From: Streptomyces californicus
GTDB lineage: Bacteria > Actinomycetota > Actinomycetes > Streptomycetales > Streptomycetaceae
Assembly: GCF_000717645.1 (NCBI RefSeq)
Contig: NZ_JNZZ01000037.1
Coordinates: forward strand, 1 to 49,498
Length of the DNA: 49,498 bases
Direction: 5' to 3'
Position numbers and translations under genes: made by a program. Below the pieces are notes generated by a model. That model did no database searches, had not been told where the DNA came from, and worked only from the letters and a program-made list of their open reading frames with translations. Positions 15,786 through 25,200 of the stretch are shown piece by piece; position 1 is the first letter of the stretch; each line of letters opens with the position of its first letter.

Positions 15786-15817
15786 CGGTACGGTCCCGGT
15801 CGGCCCGGACCGTGCCG
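15786..15817 (-). terminator. Probable terminator of the LAETG protein gene
   Basis: CGGTACGGTCC (15786-15796) pairs with GGACCGTGCCG (15807-15817) with one G-T pair and a 10-base loop, 11 bp beyond the stop of the minus-strand gene. No T-tract is present. Confidence 0.55.
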
Positions 15818-15828
15818 ATCAGGTCGAA

Positions 15829-16827
15829 CTAGGCGACCGTGCGGCCGCCGCCGACCAGGCGGGGCAGGATGCGGAAGCCGATGCCTCCCGCGATCATCGT
15901 CGCGGCGCCGATGACCAGGAAGGTGGTCTCGGCCGCACCGGTCTCGGCGAGCTCTTCCTTGCCCTTGCTCTGCTCGACCGGCTTGTTGCCGACGCTGTCG
16001 GTGTCGGTGTTGTCGGTGCACTGGGCGCCGTCGAGGTCGACGGTGCAGCCGCCGTCGTCGCCGCCGCCGAGGGGGGAGCCGCCACCGGTCGCGCTGGAGC
16101 CGCCCTGGTCGCCGCCGGAGGTGCCGGTGCCGCCCTGGTCGCCGCCGCCGTTGCCGTTCGCGCCGCCGTTGCTGCTGGTGCTGCCGTTGTTGCCGCCGTT
16201 GTTACCGGCACCGCCATCGTTGCCGTTGCCGCCGTTGTTGCCCGCGCCACCGTCGTTGCCGTTGCCGCCGTTGTTACCGGCACCACCATTGTTGCCGTTG
16301 CCGCCGTTGTTGCCCGCGCCACCGTCGTTGCCGGCACCACCGTCGTTACCGGCACCACCGTCGTTACCGGCACCACCGTCGTTGCCCGCACCGCCGTCGT
16401 TACCGGCACCACCGTCGTTACCGGCACCACCGTCGTTACCGGCACCACCGTCGTTGCCCGCACCGCCGTCGTTACCGGCACCACCGTCGTTGCCCGCACC
16501 GCCGTCGTTACCGGCACCACCGTCGTTGCCCGCGCCACCGTCGTTACCGGCACCACCGTCGTTGCCCGCGCCACCGTCGTTACCGGCACCACCGTCGTTG
16601 CCCGCGCCACCGTCGTTACCGGCACCGCCCTGGCCGCCCGTGTCGACGCCACCCGGGTCGCCGTCGCCCGGCGTGCCCGCCTGGACCTGGACGTCGGCGA
16701 CACCCGTGTCGACGCCGATGTCGAGGCCGACCGCCTGTGCCGCGCCGGCCGCGGTCAGCGAGGCGCCCGCGGCGATGACCGCACCGGCGGCGATCCGCGC
16801 GACGCGCACACGCGTCTTCTTCGTCAT
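15829..16827 (-). CDS. Sortase-anchored (LAETG) surface protein with GGAGND hexapeptide repeats
   Basis: 332 residues. It starts with a signal peptide (MTKKTRVRVARIAAGAVIAA then ASLTAAGAAQA). A short mature head (VGLDIGVDTGVADVQVQAG) is followed by about 17 perfect GGAGND hexapeptides and degenerate GGNGN/GGAGNN units. Two cysteines (GGCTVDLDGAQC) follow. The C-terminus is a sorting signal: LAETG, a hydrophobic helix (TTFLVIGAATMIAGGIGF) and basic residues (RILPR). LAxTG is the motif of class E sortases, which anchor Streptomyces surface proteins such as long chaplins to peptidoglycan. The repeat would make a flexible, glycine-rich, acidic and possibly calcium-binding stalk. The 283-bp upstream gap includes a minus-strand TTGACG (17013-17008) that could be a -35. 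It is flanked by terminators, so it is monocistronic. Confidence 0.93.
   Translation of the reverse strand: MTKKTRVRVARIAAGAVIAAGASLTAAGAAQAVGLDIGVDTGVADVQVQAGTPGDGDPGGVDTGGQGGAGNDGGAGNDGGAGNDGGAGNDGGAGNDGGAGNDGGAGNDGGAGNDGGAGNDGGAGNDGGAGNDGGAGNDGGAGNDGGAGNDGGAGNDGGAGNDGGAGNDGGAGNNGGNGNNGGAGNNGGNGNDGGAGNNGGNGNDGGAGNNGGNNGSTSSNGGANGNGGGDQGGTGTSGGDQGGSSATGGGSPLGGGDDGGCTVDLDGAQCTDNTDTDSVGNKPVEQSKGKEELAETGAAETTFLVIGAATMIAGGIGFRILPRLVGGGRTVA
16321..16626. repeat. 18-bp coding tandem repeat, 17 copies, with 36-bp higher-order pattern
   Basis: Inside the LAETG gene an 18-bp unit is repeated exactly 17 times (306 bp), with a degenerate extension to ~16201. Units fall into types: A (GTTACCGGCACCACCGTC) and B (GTTGCCCGC followed by ACCGCCGTC or GCCACCGTC). 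Near 16435-16626 they strictly alternate A-B, giving a 36-bp higher-order period, while the other end is mostly A. All variants are synonymous, so copy-number change rather than amino-acid selection shaped the pattern. Confidence 0.92.
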
Positions 16828-17110
16828 GTGTTGCTACCCCCAGTAGCTGAATCTCGTCATGGAGCAGCGGTACGCGGGCCATGGGCCCCGGGGGCATCGC
16901 TCTCGGCAAGGCCACGTCGTGCCGTGGTCACCCCGCCCGCCCCCTGGCTCGCACCCGTCCCGAACATACGCATGCTGCTCCAGCACCCTGACCAGAGTTG
17001 AGGAGTACGTCAAGGCCGTTCCGTGCGCTAGGCACCGATATGAGGGGTGTTGACGACTATTCGGAAGCACGACTGTGACGCATCGGGCACAGTTCCTCCC
17101 TAACGCGGAA

Positions 17111-17138
17111 GGGCCCGGACAGTCGCCTGTCCGGGCCC
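17111..17138 (-). terminator. Terminator hairpin of prfB
   Basis: GGGCCCGGACAG (17111-17122) pairs perfectly with 17127-17138 around a TCGC tetraloop, 19 bp after the prfB stop on the minus strand. Confidence 0.8.
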
Positions 17139-17157
17139 AACCTCCGTAGCGCCGCGG

Positions 17158-18264
17158 CTACTTCTCGCGCTGCTTGCGCCAGCGGATGCCGGCTTCGACG
17201 AAACCGTCGATCTCGCCGTTGAAGACCGCTTCGGGGTTGCCCATCTCGAACTCCGTACGCAGGTCCTTGACCATCTGGTACGGGTGGAGGACGTACGAAC
17301 GCATCTGGTTGCCCCAGGAGTTGCCGCCGTCGCCCTTGAGGGCGTTCATCTTGGCCTGCTCCTCCTGGCGGCGGCGCTCAAGGAGCTTCGCCTGGAGGAC
17401 GTTCATCGCGGACGCCTTGTTCTGGATCTGCGAACGCTCGTTCTGGCAGGAGACGACGATGCCGGTGGGCAGGTGGGTCAGACGCACCGCGGAGTCCGTG
17501 GTGTTGACGCCCTGTCCGCCGGGGCCCGAGGAGCGGTAGACGTCCACGCGCAGCTCGGACTCGTCGATCTCGACGTGGTCGGTCTGCTCGACGACCGGCA
17601 GCACCTCGACGCCCGCGAAGGAGGTCTGGCGGCGGCCCTGGTTGTCGAAGGGCGAGATGCGGACCAGGCGGTGGGTGCCCTGCTCGACGGAGAGGGTGCC
17701 GTAGGCGTACGGGACCTGGACGGCGAAGGTGGTCGACTTGATGCCGGCCTCTTCCGCGTACGCGGTCTCGTAGACCTCGGTCTTGTAGTTGTGCTGCTCG
17801 GCCCAGCGGAGGTACATGCGCTGGAGCTTCTCCGCGAAGTCGGCGGCGTCGACGCCGCCGGCCTCGGCGCGGATGGTCACCAGGGCCTCGCGCGCGTCGT
17901 ACTCGCCGGAGAGGAGCGTGCGGACCTCCATCTCGTCCAGCGCCTTCTTCACCGACGCCAGCTCCGCCTCGGCCTCGGCCTGTGCGTCGGCGTCGCCCTC
18001 GTCCTCGGCGAGCTCGAAGAGGACTTCGAGGTCGTCGATGCGGCCGCGCAGCGCCTCGGCCTTGCGGACCTCGGCCTGGAGGTGCGAAAGCTTGCTGGTG
18101 ATCTTCTGGGCCGCTTCCGGGTCGTCCCAGAGGGACGGCGCCGCAGCCTGCTCCTCGAGCGCGGCGATCTCCGCCCTCAGCGCATCCAGGTCCAGGACGG
18201 CCTCGATCGACCCCATGGTCGAGGAGAGGGACTTCAGCTCTTCGGAAATATCGACGACTGCCAC
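17158..18264 (-). CDS. prfB: Peptide chain release factor 2
   Basis: 368 residues from GTG 18264. It has the class I release-factor domains: an N-terminal helical domain with [19 protein letters not shown], the RF2 stop-codon recognition tripeptide SPF in [15 protein letters not shown], and the catalytic GGQ in [20 protein letters not shown]. It recognises UGA and UAA and triggers peptide release. The frame is continuous, so the programmed +1 frameshift of many bacterial prfB genes is absent, as expected for high-GC actinomycetes. The frame is open far upstream, but that region belongs to pkaB in another phase. Confidence 0.98.
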   Translation of the reverse strand: MAVVDISEELKSLSSTMGSIEAVLDLDALRAEIAALEEQAAAPSLWDDPEAAQKITSKLSHLQAEVRKAEALRGRIDDLEVLFELAEDEGDADAQAEAEAELASVKKALDEMEVRTLLSGEYDAREALVTIRAEAGGVDAADFAEKLQRMYLRWAEQHNYKTEVYETAYAEEAGIKSTTFAVQVPYAYGTLSVEQGTHRLVRISPFDNQGRRQTSFAGVEVLPVVEQTDHVEIDESELRVDVYRSSGPGGQGVNTTDSAVRLTHLPTGIVVSCQNERSQIQNKASAMNVLQAKLLERRRQEEQAKMNALKGDGGNSWGNQMRSYVLHPYQMVKDLRTEFEMGNPEAVFNGEIDGFVEAGIRWRKQREK

Positions 18265-18392
18265 GGGTCCAGCGTAACGGCATGGCGGGTGAAGCTCGCC
18301 CTCCCCCGGAAACAGCCTCCGGAACAGGGCCGCCGCGGGCCCGGGAGTGAGCCGGGAACAGGCCCGAAGCCCCGGGCCGGGCCCGGCGGCGC

Positions 18393-19640
18393 TCAGGGGG
18401 TCGCCGGGGCCGAGTTCTCGCTGTCCTGGGGGGACGGGTCGCCGTCGCCGCCGCCGGTGGCCAGCCAGCCGCCGACCGCGATCGCCGCGCAGAGGACGAC
18501 GGCGGCGGCGCCGAGGGTCAGACGGCGCTTGCGGACGGCGGCCGCCTTGTTGCGGGCGGAGCCGGGCCGGGGCCTTCCCGGGGCGCGGGGAGCGCGGGCG
18601 GTACCGAGCGGGCCGCCCGCCAGCTCGTCGGGGGCCGGGACGCGCATGCTCGTGTGGGTGTCGCGGTTGGAGTCGGGGGCGGAGCCGGGCACCAGCGGGA
18701 CGGCTCCGCGGCGGCGGGGCTCCTCGGCGGCCGGGGTGTACTGCTGCTCGTCGTACGCGTCGGGCTGCTGCTCGCTCTCCCCCTGGTCGGGCTCGTCCAC
18801 CTCCAGCGGGGGTATCCCGGCCAGCAGGGGCAGCAGGTCGCGCAGCCGTACGGCCAGCTCCGAGGCGCGCAGCCGGGAGGCGGGTGCCTTGGCCAGGCAC
18901 TGGACGAGGAGCTGCCACAGCTCCTCGGGGATGCCGGGGAGCGGGACGACGGTCTCGGTGACGTGGCGGCGCAGGACCGCCCCGGGGTGGCCGCCGCCGA
19001 AGGGCGTGAACCCGGCGAGCAGTTCGTAGAGCACGGTGGCGAGGGCGTAGATGTCGACGGCGGCGCGCGGCGGCAGGCCCTCGACGATCTCGGGGGCCAG
19101 GTAGTCCGGCGTACCGATGATCTTCGTGGCCTTGGTGCGGCGCGGGGTGTCGATGAGCTTGGCGACGCCGAAGTCGGTGAGCAGGGCGGGGTGGGAGCCG
19201 CCGGGGCCGAGCGGGCCCTCCATGTCGAGCAGGATGTTCTCCGGCTTGACGTCCCGGTGGACGATCTGGGCCTTGTGCGCGGCGGCCAGCCCGTCGGCGA
19301 CGTCCGCGATGATCGCGACGGCGGCCTCGGGGGCGAGGCGGCGCTCGCGGTCCAGGCGGGTGCGCAGATCGGTGCCGCGGACGAGGGTCATGACGAGGGC
19401 CAGGTCGTTGCCGTCCACGACGAGGTCCCGCACGGCGACGACGTGCGGGTGGTCGAGCCCGAGCAGGGCGGTGCGCTCCTGTACGAAGCGGCCCACGAGC
19501 TCCTGGTCGGACGCGAGGTCCTCACGGAGCAGCTTGATGGCGACCGGGCCCTCGGGCCCGTCGCCGAGCCATACCGTTCCGGCGCTGCCGCGCCCCAGGA
19601 TCTGGTGGGCCGTGTACCGGCTGCCGATATTCCGTGCCAC
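18393..19640 (-). CDS. pkaB: Serine/threonine protein kinase PkaB
   Basis: 415 residues from GTG 19640, with GAGGGAG five bases upstream. The Hanks kinase domain covers ~8-265: glycine loop [12 protein letters not shown], lysine in PVAIKLL, catalytic loop [22 protein letters not shown] and [11 protein letters not shown] disordered Pro/Glu-rich linker, one membrane helix ([18 protein letters not shown]) and a short extracellular tail follow. No PASTA domains are present. The order prfB-pkaB-pkaA matches the S. coelicolor kinases of these names (recalled). An ATG is in frame further upstream (19682), but the Shine-Dalgarno sequence supports the GTG. Confidence 0.95.
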   Translation of the reverse strand: MARNIGSRYTAHQILGRGSAGTVWLGDGPEGPVAIKLLREDLASDQELVGRFVQERTALLGLDHPHVVAVRDLVVDGNDLALVMTLVRGTDLRTRLDRERRLAPEAAVAIIADVADGLAAAHKAQIVHRDVKPENILLDMEGPLGPGGSHPALLTDFGVAKLIDTPRRTKATKIIGTPDYLAPEIVEGLPPRAAVDIYALATVLYELLAGFTPFGGGHPGAVLRRHVTETVVPLPGIPEELWQLLVQCLAKAPASRLRASELAVRLRDLLPLLAGIPPLEVDEPDQGESEQQPDAYDEQQYTPAAEEPRRRGAVPLVPGSAPDSNRDTHTSMRVPAPDELAGGPLGTARAPRAPGRPRPGSARNKAAAVRKRRLTLGAAAVVLCAAIAVGGWLATGGGDGDPSPQDSENSAPATP

Positions 19641-19834
19641 GACTGCTCCCTCAGCGGCTGGCGGTGGACCCCCGGTCGACAAAGTTACGCGGCGTTCGGG
19701 GTGTCGAGCGCCCAGGATGGCACCGACCTCGGCTTCCGCGGGCGGAATGGGCCCGCAGAAGTCGACAAAGGGACAGTGTGACGGGGTGCGGGTGGGCGAT
19801 GCGGGGTCGTCGGCCCGGGCACGGCGGCCGCGGG

Positions 19835-19912
19835 GACCCCGGTGGTCGGGCGGACCTCGGTGGTCGGGCGGACCTCGGTGGTCGGGCAGGCCGCGGTGGT
19901 CGGGCGGGTGTC
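19835..19912. repeat. 18-bp tandem repeat, four copies, in the pkaA-pkaB gap
   Basis: The gap 19641-20010 holds no gene. A unit near GGACCTCGGTGGTCGGGC recurs at about 19835, 19853, 19871 and 19889. The last copy merges into a 10-bp hairpin. Confidence 0.8.
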
Positions 19913-19921
19913 CGCCCGACC
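19898..19921 (-). terminator. Possible terminator hairpin after pkaA
   Basis: GGTCGGGCGG (19898-19907) pairs with CCGCCCGACC (19912-19921) around GTGT, about 90 bp downstream of the pkaA stop on the minus strand and partly inside the tandem repeat. No T-tract. Confidence 0.4.
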
Positions 19922-20010
19922 GCCGGGGGTCGGCGTCGGCTCGGCCAGGGTTCGGCCGGGGCTCGATGAGGGGTCGGCCGAAGTTCGGCCAGGCCCTCGG
20001 CTCCGGTGGC

Positions 20011-21690
20011 TCAGCCGCCGCCGGCGTTGTCGCCGACCTTGGAGATCCAGTCGGTGACCGTGCCGACCGCGTCGCCGATGGCCTCCCAGTAGCCCTTGCC
20101 CTGGGCGACCCAGTCCTGGAGCGGGGTCAGCTCCCAGATGAGCCAGCCGGCCACGATCAGCAGCACCACGGTGAACAGGCAGCCCTTGAGGCAGCCGAGG
20201 CCGGGGATGCGCATCGGGTTGGCGCTGCGCTGCCGGGGCGGACGCGGCTCGCGCGCGGGGCGCGGGGCGGGCTGTTGCGGCTGCTGGGGCTGGGGTGCGT
20301 ACTGCTGCCGCTGGGGCTGCTGGTAGCGCTGGGGTTGCTGCTGCTGTTGCTGGTACGGGTACTGCTGCTGGAGGGGCTGCTGCCCGCGCGGTGCCGGCTG
20401 CTGCCGCTGGGGAGGCTGCTGCGGTGCCTGCTGGTGCTGCCGCTGGGGAGGCTGCTGGCGCTGGGGGCGGCGGCGCAGCGGGTCCTGGCTCGGGTCCAGG
20501 TACTGCACCTGGGTCTGCTCGTTGCGGTCGCGGGCCGCCTGGAGCTGCGACTGCCAGGGGTGCGGGCCGTCCGGCTGCGGCGGCCCGTCCGGGCGCGGCG
20601 GCACGGGTGGCATGACGGCGGTCGGGTCCGCGTTGGGTCCCTGGCCGGGTCCGCCCTGGCCGCCGGGGCCGGTCTGCGGGAGCACGCTGGTGGCGGCGGC
20701 CGGGTCGTAGGAGCCCGCGTTGCTCGGCAGCACCTGCGTGGGGTCGGCCGCGCCCGGGGTCTCCGGGACGGCGGTGGGCGCCGGGTCGGGGGCGAGCAGG
20801 GCGCCCACCCCGTCGGCGGCGGCGATCTGCGCCGAGTTGGCGTGGACGCCGATGCCGGCCGCGACCGTACGCAGACCGCGGGCGAGGTTCTCCGCGCTGG
20901 GCCGCCGGTCCGGGTCCTTGCTCAGGCAGCGCTCTATGACCGTCCACAGCGGCGCGGGGACGTTGGAGGGGCGGCTGGGCTCCTCGCTGAGGTGCCGGTG
21001 CAGGACTTCCAGGGCGGTGCCGCCGGCGAACGGCGGGCGGCCGGTGACCAGCTCGTACAGCAGGATGCCGGCGCCGTAGATGTCGACGGCGGAGGTCTGC
21101 GGGCGGCCCTCGGCGGATTCCGGCGCCACGTAGGCGGGGGTGCCGACGAACTCGTGGGTCCGGGTCAGGCCCGGGGAGTCGGCCAGGCGCGCGATGCCGA
21201 AGTCGGTGAGCATCGGGGTCATGCCGCCGTCGCGCTCGTCGAGCAGCACGTTGGCCGGCTTGAGGTCGCGGTGGACGACGCCGTCGGCGTGGCTGGCGGC
21301 GAGCGCGTCCGCGATCTGCGCGGTGAGCAGGGCGGCGGCGACCGGGGTGAGCGGACCGTTCGCGCGGAGGTAGCGGTGCAGGTCGGGGCCCTCGATCAGG
21401 TCCATCACCAGGGCGAGGAGATCGCCCTCGACGACGAGGTCGCGGGTGCGCACGATGTTGGGGTGGGTGAGCCGCAACAAGACGGACCGCTCCCGCAGGA
21501 ACCGCATCACGACGTCGGCGTCGTTGGCCAGCTCCTCCTTGAGGACCTTGATGGCCACGGTCTCGCCGGGCTGACCGGCGACGGCCGCCTCGGCGCCCGC
21601 CGTCTCCCGCTGGCGGGCTCGCCAGACGGTGCCCGTGGCGCCGCGTCCGAGCGGCTCCTCGAGCAGGTACTTGCTGCCTACCGGCCGCAC
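20011..21690 (-). CDS. pkaA: Serine/threonine protein kinase PkaA
   Basis: 559 residues from GTG 21690 (VRPVGSKYLLEEPLGRGATG), with GGGAG ten bases upstream. Kinase domain: VAIKVLKEEL, VVHRDLKPANVLLDE, MLTDFGIARL, GTPAYVAPESAEG. An ~200-residue linker is rich in Pro and then Gln; the coding stretch at about 20270-20500 is nearly a Q/P/R run with several QQQQ tracts. One membrane helix (CLFTVVLLIVAGWLIWEL) and a ~40-residue extracellular tail end the protein. It phosphorylates proteins on Ser/Thr at the inner membrane face. It is divergent from an FHA-domain gene, a plausible phosphothreonine reader. In-frame ATG/GTG codons further upstream lie in a region without coding bias. Confidence 0.94.
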   Translation of the reverse strand: MRPVGSKYLLEEPLGRGATGTVWRARQRETAGAEAAVAGQPGETVAIKVLKEELANDADVVMRFLRERSVLLRLTHPNIVRTRDLVVEGDLLALVMDLIEGPDLHRYLRANGPLTPVAAALLTAQIADALAASHADGVVHRDLKPANVLLDERDGGMTPMLTDFGIARLADSPGLTRTHEFVGTPAYVAPESAEGRPQTSAVDIYGAGILLYELVTGRPPFAGGTALEVLHRHLSEEPSRPSNVPAPLWTVIERCLSKDPDRRPSAENLARGLRTVAAGIGVHANSAQIAAADGVGALLAPDPAPTAVPETPGAADPTQVLPSNAGSYDPAAATSVLPQTGPGGQGGPGQGPNADPTAVMPPVPPRPDGPPQPDGPHPWQSQLQAARDRNEQTQVQYLDPSQDPLRRRPQRQQPPQRQHQQAPQQPPQRQQPAPRGQQPLQQQYPYQQQQQQPQRYQQPQRQQYAPQPQQPQQPAPRPAREPRPPRQRSANPMRIPGLGCLKGCLFTVVLLIVAGWLIWELTPLQDWVAQGKGYWEAIGDAVGTVTDWISKVGDNAGGG

Positions 21691-21844
21691 GTCATGCGCT
21701 CCCTGCTGATCGTGGTACTCGCGGCCCTCCGGGGCCCGAATGTTCCGGCCCACTGTAATGCCGCCGAACAGGGCGCAGGGGGCTCGCGTTTCGAGGGAAG
21801 ACGCGAGGACCGGGCCGGAGGTTGCCGACCCGACCGCAGGAGGG

Positions 21845-21955
21845 CGCCGCACGCGTGGCCGGGGACCGACGTGCCAGCGGGCAGGGGGCCCCGTACGCGC
21901 GTGGGCGGGGATGGCGGTACGAGCGGCCATGGGCGGCCGCACGCGTGGCCGGGGA
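21845..21955. repeat. 20-bp direct repeat in the pkaA/FHA divergent region
   Basis: GCCGCACGCGTGGCCGGGGA occurs at 21845-21864 and again at 21936-21955, with a looser copy between them. The 584-bp gap 21691-22274 otherwise shows no gene. Its right half (22030-22110) is locally less GC-rich and probably holds the promoter of the FHA gene, but I cannot name a -10/-35 pair. Confidence 0.65.
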
Positions 21956-22274
21956 TCGCTCAGCAGTTCGGTGGCGTCGGCGGGTTTACCGGCCGGTCCG
22001 GGGGCGGTTCCCCCGGGTCGGTGCCTTCGAGCGGCTGATTCCGGACGCAAGCAGGCACTTTTGCGCCCACAGCCGACCATTCAAGATCATGTGGAGGCGA
22101 CCGGCGGGCGTGTTGTCAGTGGCAGGTGCGAGGATGGCTGGAGCACGGATCTGCGGACGCGGAGTCCCCCGGTCCGTCACGACCTGTACGGACGACGTGT
22201 CCGTGCCGGGTGGGGGGAATCACAGGGCGTTTCCCCTGCCGGGCACCTTCGCGCAGAAGGGACCGCTGACGGCG

Positions 22275-25200
22275 ATGCAGATCCGGCTGACCGTCCTCGC
22301 GCCGCGCAGCGGCCAGACCCCGGCGCGCACCTGCGACGTGCTCGTCACCGCCCCCGCCGGGACGGCACTGGCCGCCGTCGCCTCGCAGCTGGCGGCCGCC
22401 GTGTCGGGCCCCGAGAGCTCCCAGAGCGGTGGGGCCGTGGTGCTCCACGCCGGGCGGGAGCGGCTGGACGGGCACCGGATCGCGCTGGGCGAGCCTCCCC
22501 TGGTGGACGGCGCGGTCCTCTCGCTCCAGGTGCCCGGCGACGAGGAGGCGACGGACGACCCCGTCCCGGCCCAGCTCCACGTGGTGGCCGGACCGGACGC
22601 GGGAGGGGTCCACCTGCTGCACGGCGGGCAGATCCGGATCGGCCGCTCCGCCGACGCGGACGTCCCCCTCGACGACCCGGACGTCTCGCGGCTGCACTGC
22701 GCGGTCACGGTCGCCGACGACGGCCGGGTCTCGGTCGCCGACCTCGGCTCGACGAACGGCACCTCGCTGGACGGGGTCGAGGTGCGCGAGCGCCCGGTCC
22801 GCCTCGTCCCCGGCGCGCTGCTGCGGCTCGGCGAGTCCGCCCTCCGCCTCGCCCCGGGCTCCCCTCCGCCGCGTCTGACGACCGCCCCTGACGGCGAGGG
22901 GCACCTGCGGGTGACCCGCGCCGAGACGGGTCACGCCGCCCGCCCGCCCTTCGGTCCGGGCTCCCCCGGGCACGCCGCCCCGGGCCACGGCGCGCCCGCG
23001 CCGGGCACCGCGTTCCCCGCCGCCGTCGTCTCCCCTCCCCCGTCCCACAGCCCCGCCGCCCCGCCGTCCCCCGGGCCCGAGACCGGCGGGTACGGCGAAG
23101 CGGAGTCCCGGCCGGAGCGGTCCGGCGCCGGGACCGGTACGCACGCGCGGGGCGAGCAGTTCGCCGACGTCCCCGCGCCCCGGCGCGGCATAGGCGCCTG
23201 GGCGCGGCGGTTCAAGGGCGGGGCGAAAGCCGAGCAGGACGCGGCCGGGCCGGCCGCGTCCGACCCGTACGCCTCCGCTGCCGACGGCGGCCCGGCAGGG
23301 GTCCGCGGATCGGCCGCGAGCGGCTCCGACGCCGGTCCCCGCGGCTCGTCCGGCGGCTTCGACGATCCGGCCGGCGGCCCCTCCGGGTCCGGGCACCTCG
23401 CGTCCCCGGCCTCCCCCGCCTCCCCCTTCTCCGCGCTGCCGTCCGCGCCCGAGGGCACCTGGCCGGACCCGGCCGCCGTGCTGCTGACCGCGCTCGGCCC
23501 GGGGCCCCGGCTCTGGGAGCGCCGCCCGGACCACCCGGAGGCGCTGGTGGTGCGGCTCGGCACGACGGACCGGGCCGAGGTGCCGTCGGTGCCGGTGACC
23601 GTGGGACTGCGGGAGGCCGGTTCGCTCGGGCTCGCCGGTCCGCGCGCCCGGCTGGCGGGGCTGGCGCGTGCGACGGTGGCCCAGCTCGCGGCCCTGCACT
23701 CCCCGCTCGACCTGGAGATCGTCCTCATCAGCACGGACCGCTCCCGCACGCCGGAGGAGCGGCGGCGCGAGTGGTCCTGGCTGGGGTGGCTGCCGCATCT
23801 GCGCCCGACGCACGGCCAGGACTGCCGGCTCCTCCTCGCGTACGAGCGTGAGCAGGCGGAGGCCCGTGCGGCGGAGCTGGTCCGCCGCCTCGACGAGGGG
23901 CCCCTCGGTCCGGGCTGGCCTCATCTCGACCGGGCCACCCTGGCCGAGGCGGCCCGCGCCCACACCGGGCCGCACACGGTGGTCGTCCTGGACGGCGACC
24001 CCGGCACGGCGTTCCTCCGCGAGACCACGGCCCGGCTGGCCGGGGCGGGCGCGGCGGCCGGCATCCATCTGATCTGCCTGGCCGAGACCCCGGCCGCCTC
24101 CCCCACCTCCCCGGTGGCCGCGACGTACGAGGCGGCCTGCCGGGCGTCCATAGCGTTCCGGGAGTGCGGGGCGGTCGCGATGCTGAGCGGGGACGTGGCC
24201 ACGGCGCTGCGCCTGCTGCGCACGGCGGGCGGGCAGGCCGCCGGGCACGGCACGGTGGCGGCGGTCGACGCGGTGTCGGCGGCCTGGGCCGAGCGGTTCG
24301 GGCGGGCGTTGGCGCCGCTGCGCGAGGAGGGCTCGGCCGCGCTGGCGGGCCGTCCGACGACGGCCGCGCTGCCGCCGTCCGCCCGGCTGCTGGACGAGCT
24401 GGGGCTGGCCCGCGCCACCCCGGCCTCCCTGATGGCCCGCTGGGCGTCCACGGCGGAGGGCCGGACCTGCTCGACCGTCCCCCGGGCCGCGACGGCTCCC
24501 CCGCCCCGCCCCGAGCCGGACAGCCCGAACTCGGGGCGGACCCTCAGCGCGGGCCCGCGCGTCGGCCCCCAGCGGACCGCGGCCACCTCGCAGGACCGCG
24601 ACGCCGGCCGTACGGCGTACCCGGCAGCGGGCGCCCCCGACCCGGACCGGACCCCGTACCCGCCGCCGACCGCGCGCGACTCGGGCCGCACCCCGTATCC
24701 CCCGCTCGACTCCCGCGACTCCGGCCGCACGCTCCATCTGGGCGCTCAGCGCTCCGGGCCGGGGGCTGCGGACGCACCGGGGGGCTCCACCGCGACGGGG
24801 GCCGACTCCGTCCGCGTCGGCTCCGCCGCGACCGGGGCCACCGGGGCTCCGGACCCAGGCGCAGACGGAGGCGCAGGCGCAGGTATCACTGGACCTGACG
24901 GGCCCGGCGCGGGGCGGCCTGTGCTCGTGCTCGGCGCGGGTCCCCGGGGCCCGCTCAGCGTCGATCTCGCCGTCGAGGGCCCGCACCTGCTGATCGAGGG
25001 CCCGCCGGGCAGCGGCCGTACGGAGCTGCTCCGGGCCGTGGCCGCCTCGCTCGCCTCCGCCGCCCGGCCCGACCGGCTCGGCATCCTGCTGGTCGACGGG
25101 GCCGGCGGCGAGCAGGGCGACCGGGGCGAGGGGCTGCTCCCGTGTACGGAGCTGCCGCACGTCTTCGGCCACCTCGTGGCCAACGACCCGGTCCGGATGC

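Noticed and set aside
16201..16626. CRISPR-like regular array
   Set aside because: Units are contiguous without unique spacers and lie in frame inside a coding sequence.
15739..17001. Long plus-strand frames opposite the LAETG gene, with Val/Thr- or Pro/Leu-rich repeats
   Set aside because: They are mirror images of the GGAGND repeat on the other strand. They lack a sensible start, and the minus frame has a signal peptide and sorting signal.
17158..18264. Programmed +1 frameshift in prfB
   Set aside because: The reading frame is continuous from the start to the SPF and GGQ motifs; no internal UGA or slippery CUU-UGA is present.
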